DNA from: Shimwellia pseudoproteus
GTDB lineage: Bacteria; Pseudomonadota; Gammaproteobacteria; Enterobacterales; Enterobacteriaceae
Assembly (NCBI RefSeq): GCF_016415625.1
Contig: NZ_WBXP01000017.1
Coordinates: 1-64,000, forward strand
Direction: 5' to 3'
DNA: 64,000 bases
The notes beneath the pieces are model-generated. The model saw only the letters and a program-made list of their open reading frames with translations, was not told the DNA's origin and did no database searches. Within the stretch, counting starts at the first letter, position 1; each line of letters opens with the position of its first letter. A program made the position numbers and the translations under genes. Of this stretch, positions 19,365 to 30,213 are shown piece after piece.

Positions 19365-20411
19365 TTAGGCTTCCTGTTCCTGCAATAAGGCATGTAGTTC
19401 ATCAACAACGCGTTCTGGCTGGATATCAATCAGGCTCTGGTGATAGCCCTCTGCGCCATCGCCTTTGCGTACTTTCAGATACCCTGAAATCAGGCGGATA
19501 ACCCGGGCCCGGTGGGACAGCGGTGGAGTAAAGTCCGGGCTGCTTGGGCCATACAGGGCCACCAGCGGGCGATCGAGTGCGGCGGCCACATGCATCAAAC
19601 CAGAGTCATTGGTGACCACTGCCTGGCAAGAAGCGATTAAGACCACCGCCTGATCCAGTGCGGTATCACCGGCCAGGTTGAAGCAGCAGGCTTGCTGTTC
19701 ACTGCTGAGTGAGGCAAGAATTTGATTACCGGCGTCGTGATCTTTGGCGGAGCCAAACAGGACAATCTGATAGCCCTCATCAATGAGCGTCGCGGCCAGT
19801 GTGGCGTAGTGGTAGTGGGGCCAGCGTTTAGCCGGGCCGAACTCCGCCCCCGGGCAGAAGCCAATAATTGGCCGCCCGGCGAGCAGGCTAAATTTAGCGC
19901 ACATCGGGGCTTTTTCGGCGTCATTCACCTGCAATTGTGGCCAGAGCAGCGGCTGCGGCAGGTCCCGGGCGCTTTGCATCACGCCCTTGTCATAAGCCAG
20001 CGCCACATAACGCTCGACCATCAGAGGCCAGGCGTCTTTATCCAGCTTGCGGGCATCATTTAGCAGGCCATAGCGCATTTCGCCCAGCCACCCGGTACGG
20101 TGGGGGATATGGGCAAAGAAAGGCACCAGGGCGGATTTAAATGAATTAGGCAGGATATAAGCGCGGTCATAACGCAGCTCACGTAAGCTGATGCCGAGGC
20201 GGCGGCGCTCGCCTATTTCCAGCGCACCGTGGCCCAGTGGCATCGCGATGGCCTGGTTAACTTCCGGCATACGCGCTAACAGTGGACGGCACCACGCGGG
20301 TGCCATCACATCAATTATCGCCTGGGGATAACGCGCCCTGAGCGTGCGGTACAGACTTTGCGACATCATCATGTCGCCCACCCATGACGGGCCAATCACC
20401 AGTATTTTCAT
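19365..20411 (-). CDS. waaF: ADP-heptose:LPS heptosyltransferase II
   Basis: WaaF adds the second heptose to heptose I. The 348-aa protein has the family length, the N-terminal MKILVIGPSWVGDMMMSQSLYR and the C-terminal donor motif VVTNDSGLMHVAAALDRPLVALYGPSSP. It lies 13 nt after hldD and 3 nt before waaC, so the operon supplies and attaches heptose. Confidence 0.97.
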   Translation of the reverse strand: MKILVIGPSWVGDMMMSQSLYRTLRARYPQAIIDVMAPAWCRPLLARMPEVNQAIAMPLGHGALEIGERRRLGISLRELRYDRAYILPNSFKSALVPFFAHIPHRTGWLGEMRYGLLNDARKLDKDAWPLMVERYVALAYDKGVMQSARDLPQPLLWPQLQVNDAEKAPMCAKFSLLAGRPIIGFCPGAEFGPAKRWPHYHYATLAATLIDEGYQIVLFGSAKDHDAGNQILASLSSEQQACCFNLAGDTALDQAVVLIASCQAVVTNDSGLMHVAAALDRPLVALYGPSSPDFTPPLSHRARVIRLISGYLKVRKGDGAEGYHQSLIDIQPERVVDELHALLQEQEA

Positions 20412-20424
20412 ACGCCAGTAGCCG

Positions 20425-21357
20425 TTATGCGTCGCGGTTCAGCCAGGCCATATATTCCGTTACGCCTTCGGCGACGGTTTTAAATGGCTTGTCGTAACCG
20501 GCGGCGCGCAGCTGGGTTAAATCAGCCTGAGTAAACGCCTGATAGCGGCCTTTGAGTTTATCCGGGAACGGAATGTACTCGATGTGCCCTTTTTTATGCC
20601 ATGCCAGGGTGGCATCAGCAACGGCCTGGAAGGACTCGGCCTGGCCAGTACCGCAGTTGTAGATACCGGACACGCCGTTCTGCCAGAACCACAGATTCAT
20701 CGCGGCCACATCGCCAACGTAGATAAAATCGCGGCGGAAGCTGTCGCTGCCTTCGAACAGTTTCGGGTTTTCCCCGTTGTTCAACTGGGTGTTCAGGTGG
20801 AAGGCCACACTGGCCATGCTGCCTTTATGGCCTTCACGCGGACCATAAACGTTGAAATAGCGAAAGCCGGTTATCTGGGAGGTGGCTTCCGGCAGGATCT
20901 GGCGGACATATTCGTCGAACAGGAATTTAGAGTAGCCGTAGACGTTCAGCGGCTGCTCATATTCGCGGGATTCGATAAAGTCAGCGGTCCGGCCACCGTA
21001 GGTGGCGGCGGAAGAGGCATACAGGAACGGAATATCGCGCTCCATGCAGTAGTGCAGCAGCTCTTTGGAGTACTGATAGTTGTTGTCCATCATGTACTTG
21101 CCGTCCCACTCGGTGGTTGATGAGCAGGCACCCTCATGGAACACGGCTTCGATATCGCCAAACTCTTCGCCGGACATAATCTGGATCAGAAAATCTTCTT
21201 TATCCATGTAGTCGGCAATGCTCAGGTCGACCAGGTTGACGAACTTGGTACCGTCTTTCAGGTTGTCGACAACCAGGATGTCGCGGTAGCCGCTATCATT
21301 CAGTGCTTTGACAATGTTACTGCCGATAAAACCAGCACCGCCGGTGACAATGATCAT
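20425..21357 (-). CDS. hldD: ADP-L-glycero-D-manno-heptose 6-epimerase
   Basis: HldD epimerises ADP-D-glycero-D-manno-heptose to the L,D form used by WaaC, WaaF and WaaQ. The 310-aa short-chain dehydrogenase-type protein has the NADP-binding [11 protein letters not shown] at the N-terminus and the catalytic YGYSKFLFD (YxxxK) near residue 140, as in E. coli. It heads the heptose operon and is divergent from kbl across 233 bp. I saw a CCCCACATTT on its upstream strand that recalls a heat-shock -10 but found no matching -35. Confidence 0.97.
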   Translation of the reverse strand: MIIVTGGAGFIGSNIVKALNDSGYRDILVVDNLKDGTKFVNLVDLSIADYMDKEDFLIQIMSGEEFGDIEAVFHEGACSSTTEWDGKYMMDNNYQYSKELLHYCMERDIPFLYASSAATYGGRTADFIESREYEQPLNVYGYSKFLFDEYVRQILPEATSQITGFRYFNVYGPREGHKGSMASVAFHLNTQLNNGENPKLFEGSDSFRRDFIYVGDVAAMNLWFWQNGVSGIYNCGTGQAESFQAVADATLAWHKKGHIEYIPFPDKLKGRYQAFTQADLTQLRAAGYDKPFKTVAEGVTEYMAWLNRDA

Positions 21358-21590
21358 ATGCGTTAGCCTTTAAAAATGTGGGGCACGGGACGGTATATCC
21401 CATGACTTACTGCTTCTTATCATACCATTACATTGGTACACCGACAGCATTCGCGCCCTGAGGGAGGCATAAGTTTGTTATATCAGCGTCATTTATGCTG
21501 CCCAGATCATAAAGCCTGGAGCATCATCTCGTTTACGTCCGGGGGCATTCGGTAGTATGTGCCCACATCAGTCATACCAGGAGAATTGTG

Positions 21591-22787
21591 ATGCGAGGGG
21601 CTTTTTACCAGCAGTTAAACGATCAGCTCGGGAATGCCCGGGCGGAAGGATTATTTAAGCAAGAACGTATTATTACCTCCGCCCAACAGGCGGATATTAC
21701 GATTGCTGATGGCAGCCAGGTGATTAACTTTTGCGCCAATAACTATCTGGGGCTCGCCAACCATCCGGCGCTGATCGCGGCAGCAAAACACGGCATGGAT
21801 ACGTACGGCTTTGGTATGGCGTCGGTGCGCTTTATCTGCGGCACGCAAGACAACCATAAAGCGCTGGAGCACAAGCTGGCCAATTTCCTGGGGATGGAAG
21901 ATGCCATCCTCTACTCCTCCTGTTTTGACGCCAACGGGGGCCTTTTTGAGACCTTACTCGGGCCGGAAGACGCGATTATCTCTGATGCGCTGAACCATGC
22001 CTCGATCATTGATGGCGTGCGCCTGTGTAAAGCGCAGCGCTACCGCTATGCCAATAACAACATGCAGGAGCTGGAAGCCCGCCTGCAGGAAGCCAACGCC
22101 GCCGGTGCCCGCCATATATTGATTGCGACAGATGGCGTGTTCTCGATGGATGGCGTGATAGCGAACCTGAAAGGGATTTGTGATCTGGCGGATCAGTATG
22201 ATGCGCTGGTGATGGTGGATGACTCCCACGCTGTCGGGTTTGTGGGGGAGAATGGCCGCGGTACCCACGAATTCTGCGGCGTGATGGATCGGGTGGATAT
22301 TATTACTGGCACCCTTGGTAAAGCGCTGGGCGGGGCGTCCGGCGGCTACACGGCTGGCCGCAAAGAGGTGGTCGAGTGGCTGCGCCAGCGCTCCCGCCCG
22401 TATCTGTTTTCTAACTCCCTGGCGCCAGCCATTGTATCTGCCTCGATTAGCGTCCTGGAGATGCTGGAGTCCGGCGCCGCATTGCGTGAGCGCCTGTGGG
22501 CGAATGCCCGGCTGTTCCGGGAAAAAATGCACGCCGCGGGCTTCACCCTGGCTGGTGCGGACCACGCCATCATCCCGGTAATGCTGGGGGATGCGGTAGT
22601 CGCGCAAAACTTCGCCCGGGAGCTGCAAAACGAAGGGATTTATGTCACCGGGTTCTTTTATCCGGTGGTACCGAAGGGCCAGGCGCGTATTCGGACCCAA
22701 ATGTCCGCGGCACATACGCCACAGCAGATCGAAGACGCCGTTGCCGCGTTTACGCGGATTGGTAAAAAACTGGGTGTGATTGTCTGA
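21591..22787 (+). CDS. kbl: 2-amino-3-ketobutyrate CoA ligase (glycine C-acetyltransferase)
   Basis: Kbl converts 2-amino-3-ketobutyrate and CoA to glycine and acetyl-CoA, the second step of threonine degradation. The protein is a pyridoxal-phosphate enzyme of the alpha-oxoamine synthase family; the PLP lysine is in [17 protein letters not shown] 21591 gives 398 aa, the E. coli length, with AGGAG upstream; a GTG one codon earlier is less likely. It is followed after 9 nt by tdh, the first pathway step. Confidence 0.97.
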   Translation: MRGAFYQQLNDQLGNARAEGLFKQERIITSAQQADITIADGSQVINFCANNYLGLANHPALIAAAKHGMDTYGFGMASVRFICGTQDNHKALEHKLANFLGMEDAILYSSCFDANGGLFETLLGPEDAIISDALNHASIIDGVRLCKAQRYRYANNNMQELEARLQEANAAGARHILIATDGVFSMDGVIANLKGICDLADQYDALVMVDDSHAVGFVGENGRGTHEFCGVMDRVDIITGTLGKALGGASGGYTAGRKEVVEWLRQRSRPYLFSNSLAPAIVSASISVLEMLESGAALRERLWANARLFREKMHAAGFTLAGADHAIIPVMLGDAVVAQNFARELQNEGIYVTGFFYPVVPKGQARIRTQMSAAHTPQQIEDAVAAFTRIGKKLGVIV

Positions 22788-22796
22788 GGATAGGTT

Positions 22797-23822
22797 ATGA
22801 AAGCATTAGCAAAGCTGAAAGCAACCGAAGGGATCTGGATGACCGACGTTCCGCCACCGGAAATGGGCCATAACGATCTGCTGATCAAAATCCGAAAAAC
22901 AGCGATTTGCGGTACCGATGTCCATATTTACAACTGGGATCAGTGGGCCCAGAAGACCATTCCGGTGCCGATGGTTGTTGGCCATGAGTATGTCGGGGAA
23001 GTGGTCGGCATTGGTCAGGAGGTGCGGGGGTTTGCTATTGGTGATCGGGTGTCCGGGGAGGGGCATATCACCTGTGGGCACTGCCGTAACTGCCGGGGCG
23101 GGCGCACCCACCTGTGCCGCAATACCATTGGCGTGGGGGTTAACCGTCCGGGCTGTTTTGCCGAGTATCTGGTGATCCCGGCGTTTAATGCCTTCAAAAT
23201 CCCGGACAATATTTCAGATGATCTTGCCGCTATCTTTGACCCATTTGGTAACGCGGTCCATACGGCGCTCTCGTTTGATCTGGTCGGGGAAGATGTGCTG
23301 GTATCCGGCGCAGGCCCGATTGGCATTATGGCCGCGGCGGTGGCTAAACATGTGGGCGCCCGCAATGTGGTGATCACCGACGTCAATGACTACCGGCTGG
23401 CGCTGGCCAGAGATATGGGCGTGACCCGGGCGGTCAATGTCAGCGAGGAGAGCCTTGACGCGGTGATGGGCGAGCTGGGAATGACTGAAGGGTTTGATGT
23501 GGGCCTGGAAATGTCCGGGGCGCCTCCGGCCTTCCGCGCCATGCTGGATACCATGAACCACGGTGGGCGGATTGCCATGTTGGGCATCCCCCCGGGGGAC
23601 ATGGCGATCGACTGGAATAAAGTTATTTTTAAGGGGCTGTTTATCAAAGGGATTTATGGCCGGGAAATGTTCGAAACCTGGTACAAGATGGCCGCCCTGA
23701 TTCAGTCCGGCCTGGACCTGTCGCCTATCATTACCCACCGTTTCGCCATTGATGACTTCCAGAAAGGCTTTGACGCTATGCGTTCTGGCCAGTCCGGGAA
23801 AGTGGTTCTGAGCTGGGATTAA
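22797..23822 (+). CDS. tdh: L-threonine 3-dehydrogenase
   Basis: Tdh oxidises L-threonine to 2-amino-3-ketobutyrate with NAD+. The 341-aa zinc-dependent medium-chain dehydrogenase shows the catalytic ICGTDVHIY (Cys38), GHEYVGEV (His63), the structural zinc cysteines in [15 protein letters not shown], and the NAD-binding [10 protein letters not shown]. It forms an operon with kbl. In E. coli this operon is under Lrp control; I did not identify an Lrp site. Confidence 0.98.
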   Translation: MKALAKLKATEGIWMTDVPPPEMGHNDLLIKIRKTAICGTDVHIYNWDQWAQKTIPVPMVVGHEYVGEVVGIGQEVRGFAIGDRVSGEGHITCGHCRNCRGGRTHLCRNTIGVGVNRPGCFAEYLVIPAFNAFKIPDNISDDLAAIFDPFGNAVHTALSFDLVGEDVLVSGAGPIGIMAAAVAKHVGARNVVITDVNDYRLALARDMGVTRAVNVSEESLDAVMGELGMTEGFDVGLEMSGAPPAFRAMLDTMNHGGRIAMLGIPPGDMAIDWNKVIFKGLFIKGIYGREMFETWYKMAALIQSGLDLSPIITHRFAIDDFQKGFDAMRSGQSGKVVLSWD

Positions 23823-23829
23823 TCGTGCT

Positions 23830-23853
23830 GCAGGGGCATAACGTTGCCCCTGC
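23830..23853. terminator. Hairpin between convergent tdh and yibQ
   Basis: GCAGGGGCA and TGCCCCTGC pair perfectly around TAACGT, 8 bp after the tdh stop. There is no T run on either side, so terminator function is inferred from position. Confidence 0.55.
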
Positions 23854-23868
23854 TTGATCGGTAACCGG

Positions 23869-24813
23869 CTATTTCTTCTGCCAGCCCTGCCACTGGTTCA
23901 CCATATATTTCACCAGATTGCTCTGCTGAATACTGTCGCCGATAGCGGTGAAGAAGGCGGTGGCGTAAACCGGCTGCGGCGGCTGTTTGGCCCGGCACCC
24001 TTTCAGCACCGTGCGCAGTGAAGGCGCTGCCGGAGTGCGCTGGCTAGCCTGCTGAGGTACGGCAGGGGCGGTCGAATTATCGACCTGGGGCTCATTCAGC
24101 AAGCTGCTGGGGCGCACCAGGGTAATATCCGGGGGCAGGTTATAGACCATTTGCTGGAGCACTCTCACCGTGGTGGGGTGCGGGTGGCCAATCGCAATGG
24201 CTGAACCGGTGCGGCGGGCGAGGTTGATAGCCCGGTTAAATTGATAACGGATATCGGCTTCGTTCTGGGTGTCATCGAGGAAGACTTTGCGCTTGATGAC
24301 TTTAACCCGGGTACCGGCCGCGGCGCGCATCGCCTGGCTGTTGCCGATGGTCATGCTGTCCAGGAAGTAGAGATTATAGTTGTCGAGGGTTTGCATCACC
24401 TTCTGCATGCCAAACAGGCTGGAGGTCATGGCGCTTCCCATATGGTTATTCAGCCCGACGGCATAAGGGACCTTGTGCACCGCCTCGCTGATGATGCGCG
24501 CGATTTCCGCGCTGCTCATCTCCGGGCGCAGGGTGTCTTTTTCCAGCGGTTGTTTGCTGAGGGGGGCCATAGGCAGATGGATCAGCACCTCGTGGCCTGC
24601 CGCATGCGCTTTCGTGGCCATTTCTCTGGCGTGGGGCGCATTCGGGAGCACCGCCACCGAGATATTAGCCGGCATGGCAATAACCTGGTTTTCTGTTTGC
24701 GGGCGATAACCGAAGTCATCAATAACGATCGAAAGTTTGCCGGCATACGCTGTGGAGGTGAGAACAGCCATGATGCCGACCAGACCTGAAAGAATATGAC
24801 GAAATTGTAGCAA
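23869..24813 (-). CDS. yibQ: Divergent polysaccharide deacetylase family protein YibQ
   Basis: A 314-aa protein with a cleavable signal peptide (about residues 1-24, ending STAYA) and then LSIVIDDFGYR, a motif of the divergent polysaccharide deacetylase family; further family patches are LIHLPMAP, VGLNNHMGS and AIAIGHPHP. A periplasmic location is expected. Its substrate is not known; it sits just downstream of the cell-wall factor gene envC (3-nt gap), which suggests an envelope role. The C-terminal part (about residues 240-314) is Pro/Gln-rich and less conserved. Confidence 0.9.
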   Translation of the reverse strand: MLQFRHILSGLVGIMAVLTSTAYAGKLSIVIDDFGYRPQTENQVIAMPANISVAVLPNAPHAREMATKAHAAGHEVLIHLPMAPLSKQPLEKDTLRPEMSSAEIARIISEAVHKVPYAVGLNNHMGSAMTSSLFGMQKVMQTLDNYNLYFLDSMTIGNSQAMRAAAGTRVKVIKRKVFLDDTQNEADIRYQFNRAINLARRTGSAIAIGHPHPTTVRVLQQMVYNLPPDITLVRPSSLLNEPQVDNSTAPAVPQQASQRTPAAPSLRTVLKGCRAKQPPQPVYATAFFTAIGDSIQQSNLVKYMVNQWQGWQKK

Positions 24814-24816
24814 AAC

Positions 24817-26097
24817 TTATCTTCCCAACCACGGCTGTGGATTGACCGCCTGACCCTGGCGACGAATTTCAAAATAGAGTGATGGTCTGCCCTGGCCGCC
24901 GCTGTTACCGACCAGTGCAATGGCCTGGCCAGCCCGAACCTGGGTACCGACACTCACAAGGGCACTTTGATTATAGCCGTACAGGCTCATATCGCCTTTA
25001 CCGTGTTCGACCACCACAACCAGCCCGTAGCCCTGTAGCCAGTCGGCGAGGATCACCCGGCCATCGGCAATCGCGCGGACCTCGGTCCCTTCGGAAGCGG
25101 CAATCACGATCCCTTTCCAGCGCAGCTCACCCTGGAGCTGTTCGCCGTAGCGGTGCAGCAACGATCCCCGTACCGGCCAGAATGCCTGGCCGCGCGGCGA
25201 GCCGAGGCCGCCAGTGCGGGCCATCAGGGAGCGTTCGCTCTCGGTGGGTTTATAAGTGGTGCCTTTACGTGAGGCGTCCTGCTGGCGTGAACGAACCTGA
25301 TCGGCCTCCCGGGCTTCGCTTTCCGCTTTGGCGCGGGCGGCGGCTTCAGCGCGGGCGATACTGCTGCGTAAGCGATTTTCGTTCTGGCGCAGTTCGGTTA
25401 TCTGTTGCTGGCCTTTCTGAATCGAGGTGTTCAGGCTATTGATGGTTTTCTGACGTTCGTTACGGGCCGCCTGCAAGCGGCGCTGTTCGGCCTGTTGCTC
25501 ATAGAGCAATGTCTGCTGCTGGGATTGTTTATCTTCCAGCACGGCTTTTTGGGCGGCAACGTCTTCGCTGGTCTTTTTCAGTGCTTCAATGGCCTGCTGG
25601 CGGGCCTGATTGAAGTAGTGAAAATACATTTGCAGCCGCTCGGTGCGTTCCGTTTCTTTGCCGTTCAGGACAAATTCAATACCCGAACTTTGCCCCTGGC
25701 GAAAGGCGGCATCCAGCATGGCCGCCAGATTTTGCTCCTGGGCGGCTTTTTGCTGCTCCAGCTTCGCAATTGAGGCGTTCATGGTGGCTATCTGTTTGTT
25801 CAGATCGTTCAGGGTATTCTGGGTATCACGTAATTTGCGGGTGGCATCGGCAATCGCCTGCTCCTGGGCCTTTAACTGCGCTTGGAGTGAGCTGCGTTGC
25901 TGTTGCTGCTGGCGGACAACGCGCTCTTTGGCGGCGATATCCTGCTGAATTGACTTAAGTTGCGCCCGGTCGTCTGCATGGGTGAAAAAAGGGCATAACA
26001 ATACGCCAGCGCTGAGCACGCTGGCGTAAAGCAGGGGCTTAATCGTGGCTGAAGCCGCGTTGCCCCCAGAGAATAAAATAAGTGCCTTTCCCCTCAT
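24817..26097 (-). CDS. envC: Murein hydrolase activator EnvC
   Basis: EnvC is a periplasmic protein recruited to the septum by FtsEX that activates the amidases AmiA and AmiB during daughter-cell separation. The 426-aa protein (E. coli 419) has an N-terminal signal (LYASVLSAGVLLCPFFTHA), long coiled coil (about residues 45-285) and a C-terminal LytM domain that lacks the usual HxH zinc ligands (VVVEHGKGDMSLYGYNQ), as in E. coli. The start codon is uncertain: the first residues differ from E. coli and no Shine-Dalgarno precedes the ATG. It begins 9 nt after gpmI. Confidence 0.93.
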   Translation of the reverse strand: MRGKALILFSGGNAASATIKPLLYASVLSAGVLLCPFFTHADDRAQLKSIQQDIAAKERVVRQQQQQRSSLQAQLKAQEQAIADATRKLRDTQNTLNDLNKQIATMNASIAKLEQQKAAQEQNLAAMLDAAFRQGQSSGIEFVLNGKETERTERLQMYFHYFNQARQQAIEALKKTSEDVAAQKAVLEDKQSQQQTLLYEQQAEQRRLQAARNERQKTINSLNTSIQKGQQQITELRQNENRLRSSIARAEAAARAKAESEAREADQVRSRQQDASRKGTTYKPTESERSLMARTGGLGSPRGQAFWPVRGSLLHRYGEQLQGELRWKGIVIAASEGTEVRAIADGRVILADWLQGYGLVVVVEHGKGDMSLYGYNQSALVSVGTQVRAGQAIALVGNSGGQGRPSLYFEIRRQGQAVNPQPWLGR

Positions 26098-26106
26098 GGG
26101 GCAGGA

Positions 26107-27654
26107 TTATTTCACGATGAACAGCGGCTTACCAGTCATCTCTTGCGGGATTTCCATTCCCATCAGGCTGAGCATGGTCGGTGCCAGGTCAGAAAGCTTA
26201 CCGCCTTCCACTGCCTGGAGTGGTTTATCGCCAACATAGATAAGCGGAACCGGCAGGCTGGTGTGTGCGGTATGCGCCTGGCCCGTGGCCGGGTCACGCA
26301 TCTGTTCAGCATTACCGTGGTCTGCGGTGATCAGCAACTGCCCGCCGACGGCGGTAACGGCGTTGGTCACTTGCTCAACACAGTGGTCCAGTGCTTCTAC
26401 GGCCGCAACGGCAGCATTGTAATCGCCAGTATGGCCAACCATATCGCCATTCGGGTAGTTACAGATGATGGCATCGTATTTGCCGCTTTCGATGGCGCCA
26501 ACCAGTTTGCTGGTCAGTTCTGCGGAGCTCATTTCTGGCTGCATGTCGTAGGTGGCCACTTTCGGGGAGTTGATCAGGATGCGATCTTCACCCGGGAACG
26601 GCGCTTCCACACCGCCATTAAAGAAGAAGGTGACGTGGGCGTATTTTTCGGTTTCGGAGATGCGCAGCTGGGTTTTGTCGTGTTTCGCCATCCATTCGCC
26701 GAAGGTATTGGCCAGTGAGGCCGGCGGATAGGCACAGACGGTTTTGATGTCGGCGGCGTATTCGGTCAGCATTACGAAGTTGCCCAGTTTCACCACTTTC
26801 TTACGGGAGAAACCGTCGAAATCAGCATTGACGAAGGCGCGGGTAATTTCACGGGCACGGTCGGCGCGGAAGTTCATGAAAATCAGCGTATCGCCATCTT
26901 CCATGGCGGCATCGGCCTGGCCTGCGGCGCGGATAACGGTCGCTTTTACAAACTCGTCGTTTTCGTCACGGGCATAAGCCGCCTGTAACCCGGCAACCGC
27001 GCTGTCGGCCTGGAATTCACCTTTCGCCATGGTCATCAGATCATAAGCCTGTTCAACGCGATCCCAGCGGTTATCGCGGTCCATCGCAAAGTAACGGCCA
27101 ACAATAGACGCCACGCGGCCTTTGCCTAATTGCGCAAATTTTTCTTCAAATTTCTTCAGTGAGGCTTCAGCGCTACGCGGCGGGGTGTCGCGGCCATCGA
27201 GGAAGGCGTGCAGGTAGATTTTCTCTGCACCGCGTTCTGCGGCCAGCTCAACCATTGCCATGATGTGGTCTTCGTGGCTGTGAACACCGCCCGCAGAGAG
27301 CAGGCCCATAATGTGCACGGCTTTACCCGCGGCAGTGGCCTGGTCAACGGCGCCGCACAGTACCGGGTTGGCGAAGAAGGCGCGTTCTTTGATTTCCACA
27401 TCCAGGCGGGTCAGATCCTGATACACGATGCGGCCGGCACCCAGGTTGACGTGGCCCACTTCAGAGTTACCCATCTGGCCATCAGGCAGACCCACTTCCA
27501 GGCCGGAAGCGTTGATCAGGGAGTGGGGGCGGGTTGCCCACAGTTTATCCATTACCGGCGTTTTTGCGTTAAGGATGGCGTTATCTTGTTGATCTTCGCG
27601 ATAACCATAACCATCAAGAATAACCAGAACCATTGGTTTTTTAGACACTGACAT
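26107..27654 (-). CDS. gpmI: 2,3-bisphosphoglycerate-independent phosphoglycerate mutase
   Basis: GpmI interconverts 3- and 2-phosphoglycerate in glycolysis using two manganese ions. The 515-aa protein (E. coli 514) belongs to the alkaline phosphatase superfamily: metal-binding [10 protein letters not shown], catalytic Ser64 in [31 protein letters not shown] and the C-terminal [11 protein letters not shown] and AHTSLPVP metal ligands are visible. It is the first gene of the gpmI-envC-yibQ cluster and is divergent from yibN. Confidence 0.98.
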   Translation of the reverse strand: MSVSKKPMVLVILDGYGYREDQQDNAILNAKTPVMDKLWATRPHSLINASGLEVGLPDGQMGNSEVGHVNLGAGRIVYQDLTRLDVEIKERAFFANPVLCGAVDQATAAGKAVHIMGLLSAGGVHSHEDHIMAMVELAAERGAEKIYLHAFLDGRDTPPRSAEASLKKFEEKFAQLGKGRVASIVGRYFAMDRDNRWDRVEQAYDLMTMAKGEFQADSAVAGLQAAYARDENDEFVKATVIRAAGQADAAMEDGDTLIFMNFRADRAREITRAFVNADFDGFSRKKVVKLGNFVMLTEYAADIKTVCAYPPASLANTFGEWMAKHDKTQLRISETEKYAHVTFFFNGGVEAPFPGEDRILINSPKVATYDMQPEMSSAELTSKLVGAIESGKYDAIICNYPNGDMVGHTGDYNAAVAAVEALDHCVEQVTNAVTAVGGQLLITADHGNAEQMRDPATGQAHTAHTSLPVPLIYVGDKPLQAVEGGKLSDLAPTMLSLMGMEIPQEMTGKPLFIVK

Positions 27655-27903
27655 TGCAACAACCTCTGTAGGCCAAAGACAAAAAAATTTGCGTAATTTT
27701 ACTACAGTAAGGGGCGGTGAATAGCCTCAGAAGATCAAAAAAAGCGTGTACGGTGAGGCGAGTTTTACGCGTAGCGGCGAATTTTTCAGGTTGCAGGCCT
27801 CAGAAAATAGATATCAGCCTGACGACTGGCTGTAATTGGAGCAACACGCAGGTATACTCCCTTCCTGGTTTTTTGTTCAACCTCTCGGGAGTTGTTACCC
27901 CCC

Positions 27904-28335
27904 ATGCAAGAAATTATGCAATTTGTTAGCCGTCACCCTGTTCTGAGTATAGCGTGGGTCGGTTTGCTGGTGGCAGTGATTGTCACTACCTTTAAAGGCC
28001 TTGCTTCTAAGGTCAAAGTCATTACCCGTAGCCAGGTAACGTATCTGATCAACAAAGAAGATGCGGTAGTGGTTGATATCCGCCAGCGTGATGACTTCCG
28101 TAAAGGCCATATCACCAATGCGCTGAATGTGCTGTCCGGTGACATTAAAAGCGGCAATTTAGGCGAGCTGGAAAAGCATAAAGCGAAACCGGTTATCCTG
28201 GTTGACGGTACCGGTATGAACGCGCAGGAATCCGCCTCGCTGTTGGCGAAAGCCGGTTTTGAGCGCGTTATGGTCCTGAAAGAAGGTATTGCTGGCTGGA
28301 GCGGTGAAAACCTCCCTCTGGTGCGCGGCAAATAA
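27904..28335 (+). CDS. yibN: Rhodanese-like membrane protein YibN
   Basis: The 143-aa protein begins [12 protein letters not shown], has one transmembrane segment (about residues 12-30) and a cytoplasmic rhodanese fold ([15 protein letters not shown]). At the usual active-site loop it reads [11 protein letters not shown] with no catalytic Cys, so sulfurtransferase activity is unlikely. E. coli YibN has been connected with the SecYEG translocon. It starts the yibN-grxC-secB-gpsA-cysE gene run. Confidence 0.94.
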   Translation: MQEIMQFVSRHPVLSIAWVGLLVAVIVTTFKGLASKVKVITRSQVTYLINKEDAVVVDIRQRDDFRKGHITNALNVLSGDIKSGNLGELEKHKAKPVILVDGTGMNAQESASLLAKAGFERVMVLKEGIAGWSGENLPLVRGK

Positions 28336-28354
28336 TATCTACTGAGGTGTAGTC

Positions 28355-28606
28355 ATGGCAAAAATCGAAATTTATACCAAAGCAACCTGCCCTTACTGCC
28401 ATCGTGCGAAAGCGCTGCTGGCCAGCAAAGGGGTTACTTTTGACGAGTTACCGATTGATGGCAATGCTGATCTGCGTGAGGTGATGATCCAGCGCAGCGG
28501 CAGGACGACGGTGCCGCAGATTTTTATTGATGAACAGCACATTGGTGGCTGTGATGACTTGTACGCGCTGGATGCTCGTGGTGGACTCGATTCCCTGCTG
28601 CGCTGA
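28355..28606 (+). CDS. grxC: Glutaredoxin 3
   Basis: GrxC is a small glutathione-dependent thiol oxidoreductase that reduces disulfides and can support ribonucleotide reductase. The 83-aa protein has the CPYC active site at residues 12-15, the cis-Pro TVPQIFI and the glutathione-binding GGCDDLYALD. A GAGGTGTAGTC stretch gives the ribosome binding site. It lies 19 nt after yibN and 47 nt before secB. Confidence 0.98.
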   Translation: MAKIEIYTKATCPYCHRAKALLASKGVTFDELPIDGNADLREVMIQRSGRTTVPQIFIDEQHIGGCDDLYALDARGGLDSLLR

Positions 28607-28653
28607 GGCAACAGTATATTTTACTAAGGACTATACTTTTTAAGGGTTGATTC

Positions 28654-29121
28654 ATGTCAGAACAAAACAATGCCGAAATGGCTTTCCAGATCCAACGTGT
28701 TTACACCAAGGATATCTCTTTTGAGGCACCGTCTGCGCCGCAGGTCTTCCAGAAAGACTGGCAGCCTGAAGTCAAACTGGATCTGGATACTGCATCCACC
28801 CAGCTGGCAGACGATGTTTATGAAGTTGTACTGCGTGTGACGGTTACCGCTTCTCTGGGCGAAGAAACCGCATTCCTGTGTGAAGTTCAGCAGGCGGGTA
28901 TCTTCTCCGTTGCCGGTATTGATGGCACGCAGCTGGCACATTGCCTGGGTGCGTACTGCCCGAACATTCTGTTCCCGTATGCGCGTGAATGTATTACCAG
29001 CCTGGTATCCCGCGGCACGTTCCCGCAGCTGAACCTTGCACCGGTTAACTTCGATGCACTGTTCATGAATTATCTGCAGCAACAAGCCGGTGAAGGTGCG
29101 CCAGAACATCAGGATGCCTGA
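28654..29121 (+). CDS. secB: Protein-export chaperone SecB
   Basis: SecB is a homotetrameric cytosolic chaperone that keeps exported proteins unfolded and hands them to SecA. The 155-aa length matches E. coli, with [19 protein letters not shown] at the N-terminus and the characteristic [19 protein letters not shown]. Its stop codon shares one base with the gpsA start (TGATG), so translation is coupled. Confidence 0.98.
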   Translation: MSEQNNAEMAFQIQRVYTKDISFEAPSAPQVFQKDWQPEVKLDLDTASTQLADDVYEVVLRVTVTASLGEETAFLCEVQQAGIFSVAGIDGTQLAHCLGAYCPNILFPYARECITSLVSRGTFPQLNLAPVNFDALFMNYLQQQAGEGAPEHQDA

Positions 29122-30140
29122 TGAACAGCATTAATGCTTCTATGACTGTTATCGGTGCCGGCTCGTACGGCACCGCTCTTGCTATCACAGTGGCAAGAAA
29201 TGGTCACAACGTCGTGCTGTGGGGGCATGATCCTGCCCACATTGCCACGCTGCAGGCAGAGCGCTGTAATAGCGCTTTCCTGCCGGATGTTCCTTTCCCT
29301 GACTCGTTGTACCTGGAAGCGGATCTGGCGACGGCGCTGGCCGCCAGCCGGGATATTCTGGTAGTGGTGCCGAGCCATGTCTTTGGTGAAGTGCTGCGCG
29401 AAATCAAACCGCTGATGCGCGCTGATGCCCGGATTGTCTGGGCGACGAAAGGGCTGGAGGCCGATACCGGCCGCCTGCTACAGGATGTCGCCAGAGAGGC
29501 GCTGGGGGATGCGATCCCGCTGGCGGTGATTTCCGGGCCGACATTTGCCAAAGAGCTGGCCTCCGGGCTGCCCACGGCCATTGCAGTGGCATCGACCGAT
29601 AGCGACTTCACCCGCGATTTACAGCAACTGCTGCACTGTGGAAAAAGCTTCCGGGTATACAGCAATCCTGACTTTATTGGCGTGCAGCTGGGCGGGGCAA
29701 TTAAAAACGTCATCGCCATTGGTGCCGGGATCTCAGATGGTATTGGCTTTGGGGCGAATGCCCGCACGGCGCTTATCACCCGCGGTCTGGCCGAGATGAC
29801 CCGTCTGGGCACCGCACTGGGCGCGGACCCCGAAACCTTTATGGGCATGGCCGGGTTAGGGGATTTGGTGCTGACCTGTACCGATAATCAATCCCGTAAC
29901 CGTCGCTTTGGCATGATGCTTGGCCAGGGGCTGGATGTGACCACGGCACAGCAAAAAATCGGCCAGGTGGTTGAAGGCTATCGCAACACCAAAGAGGTGC
30001 GCGAACTGGCGGCGCGTAATGGCGTAGAAATGCCAATAACCGAGGAAATTTATCAGGTATTATATTGCGGAAAAAATGCGCGCGAGGCAGCATTAACGCT
30101 ATTAGGCCGGACCCGTAAGGACGAAAGAGGTCATCAGTAG
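29121..30140 (+). CDS. gpsA: Glycerol-3-phosphate dehydrogenase [NAD(P)+]
   Basis: GpsA reduces dihydroxyacetone phosphate to sn-glycerol 3-phosphate for phospholipid synthesis. The 339-aa protein equals the E. coli length; it has the Rossmann motif [12 protein letters not shown] at the N-terminus and the catalytic-domain patch [14 protein letters not shown] near residue 192 with the active-site Lys. It overlaps secB by one nucleotide and is 73 nt upstream of cysE. Confidence 0.98.
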   Translation: MNSINASMTVIGAGSYGTALAITVARNGHNVVLWGHDPAHIATLQAERCNSAFLPDVPFPDSLYLEADLATALAASRDILVVVPSHVFGEVLREIKPLMRADARIVWATKGLEADTGRLLQDVAREALGDAIPLAVISGPTFAKELASGLPTAIAVASTDSDFTRDLQQLLHCGKSFRVYSNPDFIGVQLGGAIKNVIAIGAGISDGIGFGANARTALITRGLAEMTRLGTALGADPETFMGMAGLGDLVLTCTDNQSRNRRFGMMLGQGLDVTTAQQKIGQVVEGYRNTKEVRELAARNGVEMPITEEIYQVLYCGKNAREAALTLLGRTRKDERGHQ

Positions 30141-30213
30141 GGACACGCCGGTCATTACCTGTATAGCGCCGGGGGCTGTGAAGCTCACCGGCCACTTTTC
30201 CCTGGAGAGAGCA

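Noticed and set aside
21358-21590. Heat-shock promoter upstream of hldD
   Set aside because: A CCCCACATTT on the hldD strand resembles a sigma-32 -10, but no CTTGAA-like -35 is found 13-15 bp upstream.
21954-22715. 253-codon frame antisense to kbl
   Set aside because: It is the shadow of kbl; the composition is rich in His, Arg and Gln with no family motif.
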